A stretch of 64,000 nucleotides of DNA from Rheinheimera baltica DSM 14885 (lineage in GTDB: Bacteria; Pseudomonadota; Gammaproteobacteria; Enterobacterales; Alteromonadaceae): NCBI RefSeq assembly GCF_000425345.1, contig NZ_AUDG01000008.1:1-64000 (forward strand), in the 5' to 3' direction. Of this stretch, positions 1-7,951 are shown piece by piece. The notes under the pieces are model-generated. The model did not search any database. It had not been told where the DNA came from and worked only from the letters and a program-made list of their open reading frames with translations. Both the position numbers and the translations under genes were made by a program. Within the stretch, counting starts at the first letter, position 1. The number at the start of each line of letters is the position of its first letter.

Positions 1-266
1 TCCCATTCTAAATCAGCCAATTGCCTTAACTCGGCGAATAGCTGCATCAGAATGCCTTTTTTAGACCACAAGTTAAAACGCCGGTAGATGGCGCTCCAAT
101 CTCCAAAAGTTTCTGGCACATCGCGCCATGGGCAACCGACCCGCATCCGGTACAAAATGCCTTCGAAAGTATTTCTGTGTTCCGGTTTGTCATAAATGCG
201 GCCTGTTTTAAGCATCAATCTGATTAGCTTTGACCAGCACTCGTCTGTTAACATTGTCCTTGGCAT
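1..266 (-). CDS. IS5-family transposase, N-terminal part (runs off window edge)
   Basis: The reading frame starts at ATG 266 (MPRTMLTDECWSKL...) and continues open to base 1, giving about 88 residues. The segment RMRVGCPWRDVPETFGDW followed by an IYRRFNLW-type stretch is the typical N-terminal IS5-family region (DUF4096-like helix-turn-helix domain, PF13340). The catalytic DDE residues would lie beyond the edge. Many IS5-family elements make the transposase from two overlapping frames; whether this one does cannot be seen. The start overlaps the end of the interrupted response-regulator frame by 19 bases in a different frame. Confidence 0.85.
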   Translation of the reverse strand, partial: MPRTMLTDECWSKLIRLMLKTGRIYDKPEHRNTFEGILYRMRVGCPWRDVPETFGDWSAIYRRFNLWSKKGILMQLFAELRQLADLEW

Positions 267-355
267 GATGGGTTGTCATGGTTAGTTTTTGGCGAAAGTA
301 ATTGTACCAGCCCATCATGCTGTCTAATAATCCATCTCGAAAGATCAACAAGCCC
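1..355 (-). mobile_element. IS5-family insertion sequence, 5' end only
   Basis: The minus strand from about 355 down to the window edge is the beginning of an insertion sequence: a short leader followed by an IS5-family transposase start at 266. Read on the minus strand the likely end begins GGGCTTGTTGATCTTT (from 355 downwards), directly after a CTA/TA target-like motif at 356-358. It lies inside the 3' part of a DUF3369 response-regulator gene, whose family-like sequence stops at this point. The other end and the target duplication are outside the window, so the exact boundary and subgroup are inferred. Confidence 0.75.
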
Positions 356-1204
356 TAGTTTACTGCCTTTACTGACGTATAAAAAATTTTCATTGCCATT
401 GTGGGTGGTAAAATAGCCGATAAAACAGTCGTCAGCGTAATATGATTGCTTGTTTATTTGTACCTGACTAATTTTTTCAACAACGTCAGCAGGCAATTCA
501 TTGCTCTTCGATGGCGTGCTGCTAGCGATAACGTCAAGCAGTAAAGGTGTCTGCGGAGTACTGTTGATAGCGGCGCAGCAGTATATCTGCTCGCGCTCAA
601 GTCCGAGCAAAAATGCCACCTGTGACAGAATTAACGAGGCGAACTCGCGTAACGATGTGCAGCGTAAAAAGCTGGTGGTGCAACCAATAATCTTTTCTAA
701 GCCAATTTTGTGTTGTTCAATAAAACAAATATCGCGATAGGACCGTAAACCGGCATAAAGTAACGTTTTCAGTTTAATGGCAGTCACTTCAGTCTTATTT
801 TTATAATCATTAATATCATAGTCACGAATCACATGCTCTTCGGGAGCTTCTCCTGGCTGTCCAGTGCGTAAAATAAGCCGCATTCGTTGATTTTTTAATT
901 GTTGCCGAATGAATTTAATGAGCTCGAGGCCGGCATGCTGGGTTTCCATAACAACATCTATTATTGCCAGTGCGATGTCGGGATGTTGTTGTATAAGCTG
1001 CTGTGCCTCGTTAGCACTAAACGCATGTAATAGTTGTAACGGGCGATGTTCAAACTCAAAGTTGTTGAGCACCAGTGTGGTTATTTCATGAATGCTTTTG
1101 TCATCATCAACGATTAACACCTGCCAAGGCATAGCGTTATTGATAATAACTTCCGTCTCAGCATGTTGCGGCTCATCATTAAACAAAAACACATCGTTAC
1201 TCAT
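248..1204 (-). CDS. Response regulator with DUF3369 domain, 3' end replaced by IS sequence (likely broken gene)
   Basis: The frame encodes an N-terminal receiver domain (acidic pocket IVDDD near residues 31-35, phosphoacceptor Asp83 in AIIDVVMET) followed by a DUF3369 region; LRTGQPGEAPEEHVIRDYDI is shared almost word for word with the intact paralogue at 52882-55107. Similarity ends near residue 282 (...YVSKGSK). The last 36 residues are translated from the inserted IS, so the protein read here is a chimera of host receiver-DUF3369 plus an IS tail, lacking whatever output domain (GGDEF, EAL or HD-GYP in relatives) once followed. It starts 22 bases after the DUF2721 gene and is probably co-transcribed with it. 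Whether the 318-residue product is stable or functional is unknown. Confidence 0.8.
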   Translation of the reverse strand: MSNDVFLFNDEPQHAETEVIINNAMPWQVLIVDDDKSIHEITTLVLNNFEFEHRPLQLLHAFSANEAQQLIQQHPDIALAIIDVVMETQHAGLELIKFIRQQLKNQRMRLILRTGQPGEAPEEHVIRDYDINDYKNKTEVTAIKLKTLLYAGLRSYRDICFIEQHKIGLEKIIGCTTSFLRCTSLREFASLILSQVAFLLGLEREQIYCCAAINSTPQTPLLLDVIASSTPSKSNELPADVVEKISQVQINKQSYYADDCFIGYFTTHNGNENFLYVSKGSKLGLVDLSRWIIRQHDGLVQLLSPKTNHDNPSCQGQC

Positions 1205-1226
1205 AGTGTTGTCCGCTACTTAGCAC

Positions 1227-1616
1227 CTAACCGTTCTGCAATGATTCAAGTTCTATATTTATGGCATCACAGGATATTTGGATCTCATATAAAGAATAGA
1301 GCAGACTGATTAATAAGCTAATCAGGCTTACAACGAATAACAGTTGGCCAGCAACTTGCCATAACATAAACAAACAAAACATTGCAGCAGTACACAATAC
1401 GAAACTTAGTACACCAAAGGCCTGCATGGTTTTAATTAGGACGATACGCTTACGCAAGTTTGATATTTGCCGTTTAGCCAAATGCCTTACACTGTCGCCT
1501 TCTCTTTGATTTAATTCACGAATTAACTGTGCCAGCACCAAGAAACGGTTGGTATATGCCAGCAATAACAGGGATATTGCCGGAAACAGCAATGCCGGTG
1601 TTGTCAGGTCCATCAT
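1227..1616 (-). CDS. DUF2721 family membrane protein
   Basis: A 129-residue protein beginning MMDLTTPALLFPAISLLLLAY, with a first membrane segment near residues 5-22, a basic cytoplasmic loop (RHLAKRQISNLRKRIVLIK) and two further hydrophobic segments near 66-90 and 92-110. The start PALLFPAISLLLLAYTNRF and the length fit the DUF2721 family of small inner-membrane proteins of unknown function. It precedes the interrupted response regulator on the same strand by 22 bases. No function can be assigned beyond membrane location. Confidence 0.8.
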   Translation of the reverse strand: MMDLTTPALLFPAISLLLLAYTNRFLVLAQLIRELNQREGDSVRHLAKRQISNLRKRIVLIKTMQAFGVLSFVLCTAAMFCLFMLWQVAGQLLFVVSLISLLISLLYSLYEIQISCDAINIELESLQNG

Positions 1617-1829
1617 GGTTAAGTTCCTGTAATGAAAAAATTAACGTTGAACAGCTAAAAGTGGTAATAGCGTTAGCTATCGCTGATAACTCATATTACA
1701 CTAAGTCATGGCATAGTATGCTACGGCCTGAATTACTGCTAAAGTAGGGACGTTGGTGTACTAATGTGATTAAGGCGTGGCAGGTGCAAAATAGGTGCAA
1801 CTGCTGCCGGAGTAAAGTGAGAGCCGATA

Positions 1830-3200
1830 ATGAATGCAGTGAAAAAAAACAATAATAAAATCGAGCAGCAAGTTATTGCCGAACTGACCCAGACGGCCCA
1901 ACAGCAGTTGGAAGCCAGTTTGGTAGATTTTTCCAGTCAGTTGTTAAATTTGCAGCAGCAACAATTACAGCAGTTTGCCTCTTCTGTAGTGGCTGATAGC
2001 CAAAAACAATGGCAGCAGCGTTTGATTGAGCAAGAACAGGCCTACCAAAAACTGTTTAAAGATTGGCAGCAAACAAAACAACAGCTCGATTTAGCGGTGC
2101 CCGTCGCCAGTACTGATAATCAAGAATTATCAAGGCTACGTCAGCAGCATAAAATCGTCACCGAAGAACTTGATAGCGCAAATGATAAGCTTGCGCAAGC
2201 GATGCAGCAACAGACTGAACATAAAAAACAGTACGCTGAACAAACGCAAAAACTTGAACAATTACAGCAGCAAATTAATCAGTTGCAAGATGCCGCAGGT
2301 AGTGGCAGTTTGGAAACTGAAGGTAAACTACAACAGTCGCAACAACAGTTGGACATGTCTCAGCAAGAACTCGAGCAGTCTCAGCAAGAGATAAGCCAAT
2401 TACAACAACACATTAGTGAATTAAAGCAGCAATTAGCTACAGCACAAGCAGACGCTGAACAAGCTAAAGCGGCAGTGCACGAAATGAAGCTGATTGTTCA
2501 GCAAAGCAAAACAGAATTAAAGCTTGCGACTGAGCAGCAACAAAAACAAGTGCAACAAACCAATGAATTGCATTTCAAACATCAGCAGCAATTAGATGCT
2601 TTGCAACAGCAACTGGCTGAGCAAGCCGCTGCTTTCTCGGCAGAGCAACAACGCTTTAGCGAAGTAGAAGCTGCACAAGAAGAAAAATTGCAAGTTATTG
2701 CCCAGTTGCAGCAGGAAGTGCATAACGGCAAGAACACTGTTGAATTACAACAGCAAAAAATTGAACAACAGCAAACTGAGTTGGTCAGTGCAGCACATCA
2801 AACACAAGAATGGCAGCAACAGCTTACGGAATCGCAACAGCAATTGGCTGAGACTCAGCAGCAACTGCACACAATACAAGATGAAACCGGTGACTTAGAC
2901 TCCGAACTGACAAAGTTGCAGGCAGATTACGTTAATTTGACCGAACAATATCAAATTAGCCAAGGTAAGCTGCAAAAATTAGAGGCTCAACTAGAGCACT
3001 CTCAAAATCGCCAGTTTGCAGCTGAACAGAAACAGCAGCAAGAAGCAGATAGTAGCCGTGAACTTATACGCACCCTTCGTACTGAGCTTCAAACCCAAAA
3101 CGAAGCACATGACTTGCAAGTGCAGAGCATGGAAGAACGTATTATGGAGTTTAAACTTAAGTTTGAATATGCGCAGAAGCAGTTGAAGGTTACGAGCTAA
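1830..3200 (+). CDS. Gln-rich long coiled-coil protein, unknown function
   Basis: A 456-residue protein made almost entirely of Gln-, Glu- and Lys-rich heptad-like sequence (repeated LQQQ, QQQL and EQQQ runs), predicting one long coiled coil with short breaks near residues 92-97 (PVASTD) and 153-160 (AAGSGSLE). No signal peptide, membrane segment or enzyme motif is visible, so it is probably a cytoplasmic structural or scaffolding protein. The C-terminal piece ERIMEFKLKFEYAQKQLK is the least repetitive and may be the conserved part. The next gene starts 1 base after the stop codon, so the two are translationally close and likely one operon with yjaG. The repeated CAG/CAA codons make the DNA itself repetitive. 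Confidence 0.75.
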   Translation: MNAVKKNNNKIEQQVIAELTQTAQQQLEASLVDFSSQLLNLQQQQLQQFASSVVADSQKQWQQRLIEQEQAYQKLFKDWQQTKQQLDLAVPVASTDNQELSRLRQQHKIVTEELDSANDKLAQAMQQQTEHKKQYAEQTQKLEQLQQQINQLQDAAGSGSLETEGKLQQSQQQLDMSQQELEQSQQEISQLQQHISELKQQLATAQADAEQAKAAVHEMKLIVQQSKTELKLATEQQQKQVQQTNELHFKHQQQLDALQQQLAEQAAAFSAEQQRFSEVEAAQEEKLQVIAQLQQEVHNGKNTVELQQQKIEQQQTELVSAAHQTQEWQQQLTESQQQLAETQQQLHTIQDETGDLDSELTKLQADYVNLTEQYQISQGKLQKLEAQLEHSQNRQFAAEQKQQQEADSSRELIRTLRTELQTQNEAHDLQVQSMEERIMEFKLKFEYAQKQLKVTS

Positions 3201-3201
3201 A

Positions 3202-3555
3202 TTGGAGCTGTTGCACCCGACTGACGTTACACAATGGCAGCGGGTGTATAAAGCTGCAAATAGTTTTGAAGCTGGTTTAGTTCAGGGCTTGCTGCAGCAG
3301 TCGGCAATATTGGTAACGATTAGTGGTGAATATCTCGCTGGTGCTGCCGGCGAGTTGCCGCTAAATGATATTGGCGTACAACTTTGGGTTCCACAGCAGC
3401 AATTTCCTGTCGCGCAGCGTATAATCACGCAGTATTTACAACAACTTCAGCATGAACCAGCGCAATGGCAGTGTGACTGCGGCGAGGTAAATTATCAGAG
3501 TTTTGATCTCTGCTGGTCATGTCTTCAGGACAAAGATGAAACAAAAAGCCAATAA
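3202..3555 (+). CDS. DUF2007-like protein with C-terminal zinc-ribbon cysteines
   Basis: A 117-residue protein with a TTG start directly after the coiled-coil gene. Residues about 15-75 (VYKAANSFEAGLVQGLLQQSAILVT... LWVPQQQFPVAQRII) match the DUF2007 'putative signal transducing' fold, often found as a small domain binding other proteins. The tail carries CDCG and CWSC, two CxC/CxxC pairs 12 residues apart that could bind one zinc ion. The last 20 bases overlap the start of yjaG. Function unknown; the family call rests on motif resemblance. Confidence 0.7.
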   Translation: MELLHPTDVTQWQRVYKAANSFEAGLVQGLLQQSAILVTISGEYLAGAAGELPLNDIGVQLWVPQQQFPVAQRIITQYLQQLQHEPAQWQCDCGEVNYQSFDLCWSCLQDKDETKSQ

Positions 3556-4150
3556 CTTTCAAAGTATGCGCGAGCTAAGTTTTTATCAGCAAGGCGCTAT
3601 TGCAGCTGCATTGTTGGAGCGCATGCTCCCGAATTATCAGCTGTTTGCTGAGGTGACCCAAACTGGTGATGCAGCATTGCCGCGACATATATTAACCTTA
3701 GTGTGGGAATGGCTAACCGTTAAAAAAGCTAAAATTAACTTCGAGAAGCTTTCTGACGAACTTGACGCTATTACGCCTGAAATCAATAATTTTGACATCT
3801 TTGGTGTTTACCCTGCCGTAGACTGTGCAACGGCGCTGGATATGATGCTAAGCGGTATTGCCCAACAAGACAGCGGCGAGTTTATTAATGTCGCTAAAAT
3901 TTCTCAGGCTACTGTTGCCCGATTGATTGAGCATGACAGCATCGATGATGACATTACAACTGAAGCCGAGCTTAAAAAAATTGTCCGTGAACATCCGCTA
4001 ATGCAATACGAAATGGACTGCTTAGCGGAACTGATTGATTTAGTGACTCCGCTTAAACAGTTCGGTCGTGATGAACGTCAGCTGCTACAAAACTGGGTAA
4101 AAGAACAAGGGCTGACCAATCTGGGTATGGAAATTGACCCCACAGAGTAA
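3536..4150 (+). CDS. yjaG: YjaG family protein (DUF416)
   Basis: A 204-residue protein of the YjaG/DUF416 family, widely conserved in gammaproteobacteria and uncharacterised. Diagnostic stretches are LLERMLPNYQLFAEVTQTGD, LTLVWEWLTVKKAKINFEKL and NNFDIFGVYPAVDCATAL, closely matching the enterobacterial protein. I chose ATG 3536 because AGGA lies five bases upstream; the frame is open back to 3503 but that longer form adds a non-conserved N-terminus. It overlaps the preceding zinc-ribbon gene by 20 bases and converges on rsmD with a 13-base gap. Confidence 0.9.
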   Translation: MKQKANNFQSMRELSFYQQGAIAAALLERMLPNYQLFAEVTQTGDAALPRHILTLVWEWLTVKKAKINFEKLSDELDAITPEINNFDIFGVYPAVDCATALDMMLSGIAQQDSGEFINVAKISQATVARLIEHDSIDDDITTEAELKKIVREHPLMQYEMDCLAELIDLVTPLKQFGRDERQLLQNWVKEQGLTNLGMEIDPTE

Positions 4151-4163
4151 GTCTTTTGAGGTA

Positions 4164-4787
4164 TTAACCGCGCTGATATAAACGGTAAGCCAGTTGGCCG
4201 GCAATTTTTTCTTTTAACAGACGCCAATTTGCTGGTATGTCAGTAATAGCTAATTCTTTTTCTGTTTCCAGATAGATTAGTGCTTCACTTGTTAACCATT
4301 GATTGCTTTCTAGCAGCTTGCAACATGAAATTGCCAGATTTTTGCGAAATGGCGGGTCAATAAAGACGATGCTGTATTGTTGTGTTGCCGTGCCAGACAA
4401 TACAGACAAGCAATCTTGATTAACGACATTGGCATTGTCACAACTGAGTTTTTGTAAGTTTTGCTCTAGGTGGCGCGCCAGCTTACTGTCGCGTTCAATA
4501 AGGCTGGCCTTACTGGCATGCCTTGATAAGGCTTCTATGGCAAGACTGCCACTGCCGGCAAAACAATCAAGCACTGTAGCACCATCGATATTATGCATAA
4601 GCCAATTAAACAGCGTTTCTTTCACTCTGTCTGTGGTGGGTCGCAAGCCGTCTGCGTTGAGTACCGCCAGTTTTCTACCGCGCCATTTACCGCTGATCAC
4701 TCTTACTTCACCCGGCGCACCACTAACGGCTGGCGGGAGTTTTCGATCATTCGATCGATTTTTAGGGGGGCTTTTTACCTGTTTCAT
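4164..4787 (-). CDS. rsmD: 16S rRNA (guanine(966)-N2)-methyltransferase RsmD
   Basis: RsmD transfers a methyl group from SAM to N2 of G966 of 16S rRNA during 30S assembly. The 207-residue protein shows the family start GEVRVISGKWRGRKL near residue 26, LRPTTDRVKETLFNWL near 48, the SAM-binding loop VLDCFAGSGSLAIEALSR near 72, and the catalytic IDPPF motif near 143. The N-terminal 25 residues are basic and Pro-rich, slightly longer than usual. It is divergent from ftsY, the arrangement common to gammaproteobacteria, with about 80 bases between the start codons. Confidence 0.95.
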   Translation of the reverse strand: MKQVKSPPKNRSNDRKLPPAVSGAPGEVRVISGKWRGRKLAVLNADGLRPTTDRVKETLFNWLMHNIDGATVLDCFAGSGSLAIEALSRHASKASLIERDSKLARHLEQNLQKLSCDNANVVNQDCLSVLSGTATQQYSIVFIDPPFRKNLAISCCKLLESNQWLTSEALIYLETEKELAITDIPANWRLLKEKIAGQLAYRLYQRG

Positions 4788-4869
4788 CTAATCCGTTTTG
4801 CCTTTAACGCAAAGGTGTTAGTATATCGGCCAAGTTTACCTTAGTTTTTATCTGCATACACTTACGCTT

Positions 4870-6159
4870 ATGAGCAAAAAAAATAAACTGTTCTCTTGGT
4901 TGGGTTTTGGTAAAGATACTGACCCAGTTGATACTGCGATACCCGATACGAAAAAATCGAGTGTTGAACACGTTGAGCCAGCACTGGTTGATCCTGAATC
5001 TGTTGAAGCAGCGCAACCCGAGTTTAAGCCTGCTGAGCTACCAGAGCCAACACCAGAGCCTGATACAAAATCTGAGGCTGAACCGGCTTGTTTAGCAGAT
5101 AGTGACGAGCCCGCAGATGAGCCGTCATTTAATACGGTGGATGATGCAGCTGCGTTTAAGCCAGTAACCACCAAGCAAGAATCGCCTCCTATAGAGGCTT
5201 TGGTACAACACAGTTCTGCAGAAATGCCGGTTAAGAAAGTCGGTTTTTTTGCACGCTTAAAGCAAGGATTGGCAAAAACAAGTCAGAACCTGGGGGCAGG
5301 TTTAGCTGGGTTGTTTAGCGGCCGAAAAATCGATGAGGAGCTGTATGAAGAGTTGGAAACTCAATTGTTATTGGCTGATGTGGGTGTTGATACCACACAA
5401 CAGCTAATCCGGCAGTTAGAGCAGCATGCCGATCGTAAGGCTTTGAAAGATTCAGCTTTGTTGTTTGATAAGTTACAGCAAGATATGGCGACCTTATTGC
5501 AAGATGTTGAAAAGCCGTTGCAACCGGTTAATTCTAACGGGCCTTTTGTCATTTTAATGGTCGGTGTTAATGGCGTGGGTAAAACTACCACTATAGGTAA
5601 GATGGCGCAGCAGTTTAAACAGCAAGGCAAAACCGTTATGTTAGCCGCAGGTGACACCTTCCGTGCTGCTGCCGTTGAACAATTACAGGTATGGGGTGAA
5701 CGCAATCAAATTCCAGTCATTGCACAACATACTGGAGCAGACAGTGCCTCTGTTATTTTTGATGCCTACCAGGCAGCAAAAGCGCGTAAAGCCGATGTAC
5801 TTATTGCCGACACGGCAGGACGTTTACAAAACAAAACGCATTTAATGGAAGAGTTGAAGAAAATTGTGCGGGTGTTGCAAAAAATTGATGCTACGGCGCC
5901 ACATGAAGTGATGCTAACACTGGATGCGGGAACTGGCCAAAATGCCATTAACCAAGCAAAAGTGTTTAATGACGCAGTGCCATTGACGGGGATCAGCCTG
6001 ACGAAGTTGGATGGTACCGCCAAAGGCGGGGTGATTTTTGCCATCGCTAATCAATTCAAATTGCCATTACGATACATTGGTGTAGGTGAAGGCATAGACG
6101 ATTTGCGTGTGTTTAATAGCAAGGATTTTATTCGCGCGTTGTTTAGCAAGGAAGAATAA
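4870..6159 (+). CDS. ftsY: Signal recognition particle receptor FtsY
   Basis: FtsY is the membrane-associated GTPase that docks SRP-ribosome complexes to SecYEG. The 429-residue protein has an acidic Pro/Glu-rich A domain (about residues 15-120) followed by the NG domain. G motifs are visible: GVNGVGKTT near 232, DTFRAAAVEQL near 262, DTAGR near 314 and TKLDGTAKGG near 378. The start MSKKNKLFSWLGFGK is a typical amphipathic membrane-targeting helix. It is the first gene of ftsY-ftsE-ftsX, with 2 bases to ftsE. Confidence 0.97.
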   Translation: MSKKNKLFSWLGFGKDTDPVDTAIPDTKKSSVEHVEPALVDPESVEAAQPEFKPAELPEPTPEPDTKSEAEPACLADSDEPADEPSFNTVDDAAAFKPVTTKQESPPIEALVQHSSAEMPVKKVGFFARLKQGLAKTSQNLGAGLAGLFSGRKIDEELYEELETQLLLADVGVDTTQQLIRQLEQHADRKALKDSALLFDKLQQDMATLLQDVEKPLQPVNSNGPFVILMVGVNGVGKTTTIGKMAQQFKQQGKTVMLAAGDTFRAAAVEQLQVWGERNQIPVIAQHTGADSASVIFDAYQAAKARKADVLIADTAGRLQNKTHLMEELKKIVRVLQKIDATAPHEVMLTLDAGTGQNAINQAKVFNDAVPLTGISLTKLDGTAKGGVIFAIANQFKLPLRYIGVGEGIDDLRVFNSKDFIRALFSKEE

Positions 6160-6161
6160 GC

Positions 6162-6848
6162 ATGCTTGAGTTTGATCAGGTCAGTAAAAGTTACCCTGGT
6201 GGTTTTGTCGCATTAGATCGGGTTAGCTTTAAACTGGAAAAAGGAGAAATGGCGTTTCTTACCGGACACTCCGGAGCAGGTAAAAGTACGCTGTTAAAAC
6301 TGATTAGTCTGATTGAACGCCCCAGTGTAGGTCGTGTTCTTATTAATGATGTTGATTTGAGCCGTATTCGTCGACCGCATATACCCTTCGTGCGACGTGA
6401 TATTGGCATAATCTTCCAAAACCATCGTCTACTCATGAATCATACGGTATTTGATAATGTGGCTCTGCCTTTGGTAATCGAAGGTTTTAGCGGTAAAGAT
6501 ATGGTTAAACGGGTGCATGCAGCACTGGATAAAGTAGGCCTGTTGGATAAGGTACGATGCCTGCCTTATACCTTGTCTGGCGGTGAACAGCAGCGGGTAG
6601 GTATAGCACGTGCTGTGGTAAATAAACCACCGCTGTTATTAGCCGATGAGCCTACGGGTAATCTTGACCCTGATTTGTCCAAAGATATTATGCGTGTGTT
6701 TGAAGCGTTTAATCAGGTTGGCGTGTCAGTGTTGGTCGCTACGCACGATCTGGGCTTAGTGGCCCGGAAAAAATACCGCACGCTTACTTTGAAGCAGGGA
6801 AGAATGATTAATGATGGCCTGCTGCATTTAGATGAGGCGCCGTTATGA
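6162..6848 (+). CDS. ftsE: Cell division ATP-binding protein FtsE
   Basis: FtsE is the cytoplasmic ATPase of the FtsEX complex, which activates periplasmic murein hydrolases through EnvC at the division septum. The 228 residues show Walker [10 protein letters not shown] (35-43), the Q-loop [12 protein letters not shown] signature [15 protein letters not shown] near 138 and Walker [13 protein letters not shown] near 160. Its stop overlaps the ftsX start as ATGA, showing translational coupling. The partner EnvC gene is in this same window at 55994-57133. Confidence 0.97.
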   Translation: MLEFDQVSKSYPGGFVALDRVSFKLEKGEMAFLTGHSGAGKSTLLKLISLIERPSVGRVLINDVDLSRIRRPHIPFVRRDIGIIFQNHRLLMNHTVFDNVALPLVIEGFSGKDMVKRVHAALDKVGLLDKVRCLPYTLSGGEQQRVGIARAVVNKPPLLLADEPTGNLDPDLSKDIMRVFEAFNQVGVSVLVATHDLGLVARKKYRTLTLKQGRMINDGLLHLDEAPL

Positions 6849-7828
6849 GTATCTTATTTTCTGGCCGGGTTAGTAGTGGTGCGTCGGCGCATAAAGTGGG
6901 TATCGCGCGTCGCTTTATCATGTTTTGGGTTAATCATGTTCGCCAGGCGTTGTTTAGTTTGGGTGAATTATGGCGAACACCGTCAGCCTCAATACTGACT
7001 ATTGGTGTACTGGGTGTCAGTTTAACACTACCGGCGACCCTGCATTTGTTAGTAAAAAATGTGCAGCAAATCAGCGACAGCTTCACACAGGCAGCTGAAA
7101 TAAGCTTGTTTATCCGAGAGGGGACTAATGCTACTCAAATTAGTAGCCTGCAAAAAATTCTTCAGGCGGATAATGATATTGCCCAGGTTACCCATATTAG
7201 CCGGGAGCAAGCGCTGTCTGAATTTGCTCAGGTAAGTGGTTTTGGTGCTGCACTAAATTATTTAACCGATAATCCGTTGCCTGATGTGTTGTTGGTTTTA
7301 CCCAAAAATACCCACGCTGACAGCGCCCGTCAGTTGCTTGCCAGATTATCAAAGGAACGCATAGTCGAATTTGGCAAGTTAGACATAGACTGGTTAACAC
7401 GGCTTGACGCCATAGTCAGTTTATTGCGCCAGGCGGTATTGGTCATTGCCGTGTTGTTGCTCGGTGCGGTGTTGTTGATTATTGGTAACACCATTCGTTT
7501 GTCTATTATGAATAAAAAAGACGAAATTGAAGTGATGAAATTGGTTGGTGCAACGGATGCATTTATTCAAACACCTTTTCTGTACAGTGGTATTTGGTAT
7601 GGCGTATTTGGAGGTTTGCTGGCTTTTTTAATTGTTGAAGCCATGCTGTGGTGGTTGCAAGGAGCGATTGTTAGTGTCACGTCATTGTATGAAAGCGAGT
7701 TTCATTTAATGGCGTTGAGTGTCACTGAATTCTTTAGTTTGATGCTGCTGGCTATGCTACTTGGCCTTAGTGGTTCCTATTTGTCGGTACGTCGCCATAT
7801 TAGCGGCATCGAACCTACCGGTCCTTAA
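6845..7828 (+). CDS. ftsX: Cell division membrane protein FtsX
   Basis: FtsX is the membrane subunit that passes ATP hydrolysis by FtsE to EnvC in the periplasm. The 327-residue protein has a cytoplasmic N-terminus of about 50 residues, a first membrane helix (ILTIGVLGVSLTLPATLHLLV), a periplasmic domain of roughly 110 residues, then three helices, including VLVIAVLLLGAVLLIIGNTI and a C-terminal LMLLAMLLGLSGSYLSV. NKKDEIEVMKLVGATDAFI is the conserved FtsX-family cytoplasmic loop. ATG 6845 overlaps the ftsE stop; a second Met at residue 26 is possible but less well placed. Confidence 0.96.
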   Translation: MSILFSGRVSSGASAHKVGIARRFIMFWVNHVRQALFSLGELWRTPSASILTIGVLGVSLTLPATLHLLVKNVQQISDSFTQAAEISLFIREGTNATQISSLQKILQADNDIAQVTHISREQALSEFAQVSGFGAALNYLTDNPLPDVLLVLPKNTHADSARQLLARLSKERIVEFGKLDIDWLTRLDAIVSLLRQAVLVIAVLLLGAVLLIIGNTIRLSIMNKKDEIEVMKLVGATDAFIQTPFLYSGIWYGVFGGLLAFLIVEAMLWWLQGAIVSVTSLYESEFHLMALSVTEFFSLMLLAMLLGLSGSYLSVRRHISGIEPTGP

Positions 7829-7891
7829 TAGCAATTAATTATTACACCTGATTTTTTAGAATAAGCAGATCTATAACTTAGGAAACTAAAA

Positions 7892-7918
7892 TTAGCACTC
7901 TCTGTCAAAGAGTGCTAA
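7892..7918. promoter_or_regulatory. CIRCE operator (HrcA site) in front of rpoH
   Basis: TTAGCACTC at 7892-7900 and GAGTGCTAA at 7910-7918, separated by 9 bases, are a perfect match to the CIRCE consensus (TTAGCACTC-N9-GAGTGCTAA) bound by the repressor HrcA. The element sits 34 bases before the rpoH start codon. TTAGCA (7892-7897) and TAATAT (7916-7921), 18 bases apart, could serve as -35 and -10, which would place the operator across the promoter. The match is seen directly; control of rpoH by HrcA is inference, and no hrcA gene is in the window. Confidence 0.88.
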
Positions 7919-7951
7919 TATCGACACAATTAGTTAAGACAGGATATAGAA

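Noticed and set aside
1617-1829. Possible gene between the DUF2721 and coiled-coil genes (72-codon frame 1529-1747)
   Set aside because: It mostly overlaps the DUF2721 gene antisense and lacks a ribosome site; the gap is more likely a divergent promoter region.
2200-3000. Short CAG/CAA-type DNA repeats resembling a CRISPR or microsatellite
   Set aside because: The repeats are irregular and explained by Gln-rich coiled-coil coding sequence; no CRISPR array is present anywhere in the window.
4848-5174. 108-codon minus-strand ORF, Gly/Ser-rich, over the start of ftsY
   Set aside because: It is the antisense of the acidic repetitive A domain of FtsY, which explains its low-complexity composition.
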